Below the pieces are notes generated by a model. That model had not been told where the DNA came from. It saw nothing but the letters and a program-made list of their open reading frames with translations, and did not search any database. Shown piece after piece: positions 63,532 to 64,000 of a stretch of DNA of 64,000 nucleotides. The position numbers were made by a program, and so were the translations under genes. This DNA is from Flaccisagitta enflata (lineage: Eukaryota; Chaetognatha; Sagittoidea; Aphragmophora): NCBI GenBank assembly GCA_965153355.1, contig OZ231127.1, forward strand, positions 66,154,001 through 66,218,000, given 5' to 3'. Position 1 is the stretch's first letter. The number at the start of each line of letters is the position of its first letter.

Positions 63532-64000
63532 GTGAGTGCTTTGTTTCTATCTTTCTCCTTTACTCGTTTTTTTCTTTCCTTTTCTATTCAAATCTGTCTT
63601 CCTTTCTTTCCTTCCTTCCCTTCTGTACTTCTTTGCATACAGTTGATTCCTTATTACATAATCAATTGGGGGTGGATATTTCAAATGTAAGACAAATGAA
63701 AGGCTGGCTTATTTTCCTTCACAGTCAGTAGCTGCAGTATGTTGGGAGCAATGAGGCCCTTAGGCTAGGGTCGCTTCCTGCTTCACCATTTCATTAAAGT
63801 TTTTATTTGCGGACTACAGTGCGGCGCAAAAAAAAGTTTTGGGTAGTATTAGAACCTATTTTAAAGCAATAAACAGAACCATTTAACTATTTTTTCTTTA
63901 TCATTCATAAGTTTGATTATAATACTTGAATGAACCTTCACAGTTTGGCTAGAAAAAGAAAAATGACGCAGTACTAAAAAAACAAGTTGCAAGGTTGGTT

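Overview
The window is nuclear DNA from a eukaryote, most likely an invertebrate animal. The genes are split by GT-AG introns with consistent codon phase, the spacers are AT-rich, and microsatellites, minisatellites and small transposon remnants fill introns and intergenic space. The proteins recognised are of animal type: a POT1-like telomere protein, a RecQ helicase, tandem PHD fingers, C2H2 fingers, an OTU protease-like domain and a WRNIP1 relic. I cannot name the phylum. All exon models were built by hand by matching splice sites and reading phase.

Layout. (1) 1-9330, + strand: a three-exon gene for a 471-residue Gln/Gly/Asp-rich protein; its 5.4 kb intron holds a decayed GC-rich LINE reverse transcriptase and GTGAC-type arrays. 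(2) 9459-19761, + strand: a seven-exon gene for a 2736-residue protein with a Cys/His cluster, an OTU-like domain, two KSP-type repeat blocks and a region that looks like a tyrosine recombinase. It starts 197 bp after gene 1 stops, behind a strong unpaired splice acceptor. (3) 21318-25211, + strand: a two-exon RecQ-family helicase whose intron holds a transposon with a 227-bp-arm palindrome. (4) 26600-28300: two orphan terminal exons and a minus-strand WRNIP1-like relic. (5) 28491-43230, + strand: a large chromatin-type gene with tandem PHD fingers and a C-terminal C2H2 pair, plus an in-phase alternative last exon with three C2H2 fingers at 34106-34783. That exon and its flank were recently duplicated, inverted and reordered at 35460-36600. 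(6) 45854-49611, + strand: the last exons of an unknown gene, then a five-exon POT1-like gene. (7) 49800-60400: an array of a ~385 bp unit with an embedded 12 bp minisatellite, organised as ~770 bp dimers, followed by a 1.4 kb tandem duplication carrying a TIR element and long CT tracts. (8) 60400-64000: an orphan minus-strand exon, a 1.58 kb TIR element with an 8 bp target duplication, and a possible new gene start.

Two repeat classes run through everything. One is a roughly 150-210 bp element with a terminal hairpin (about 20 full or partial copies). The other is a set of short tandem arrays sharing the pattern AAANGTCNC with a 12 bp or longer period. One version of the latter is translated as the KSP repeats of gene 2, while near-identical arrays elsewhere lie in introns and spacers. 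No prokaryotic operon, CRISPR array, rRNA or convincing tRNA was seen.
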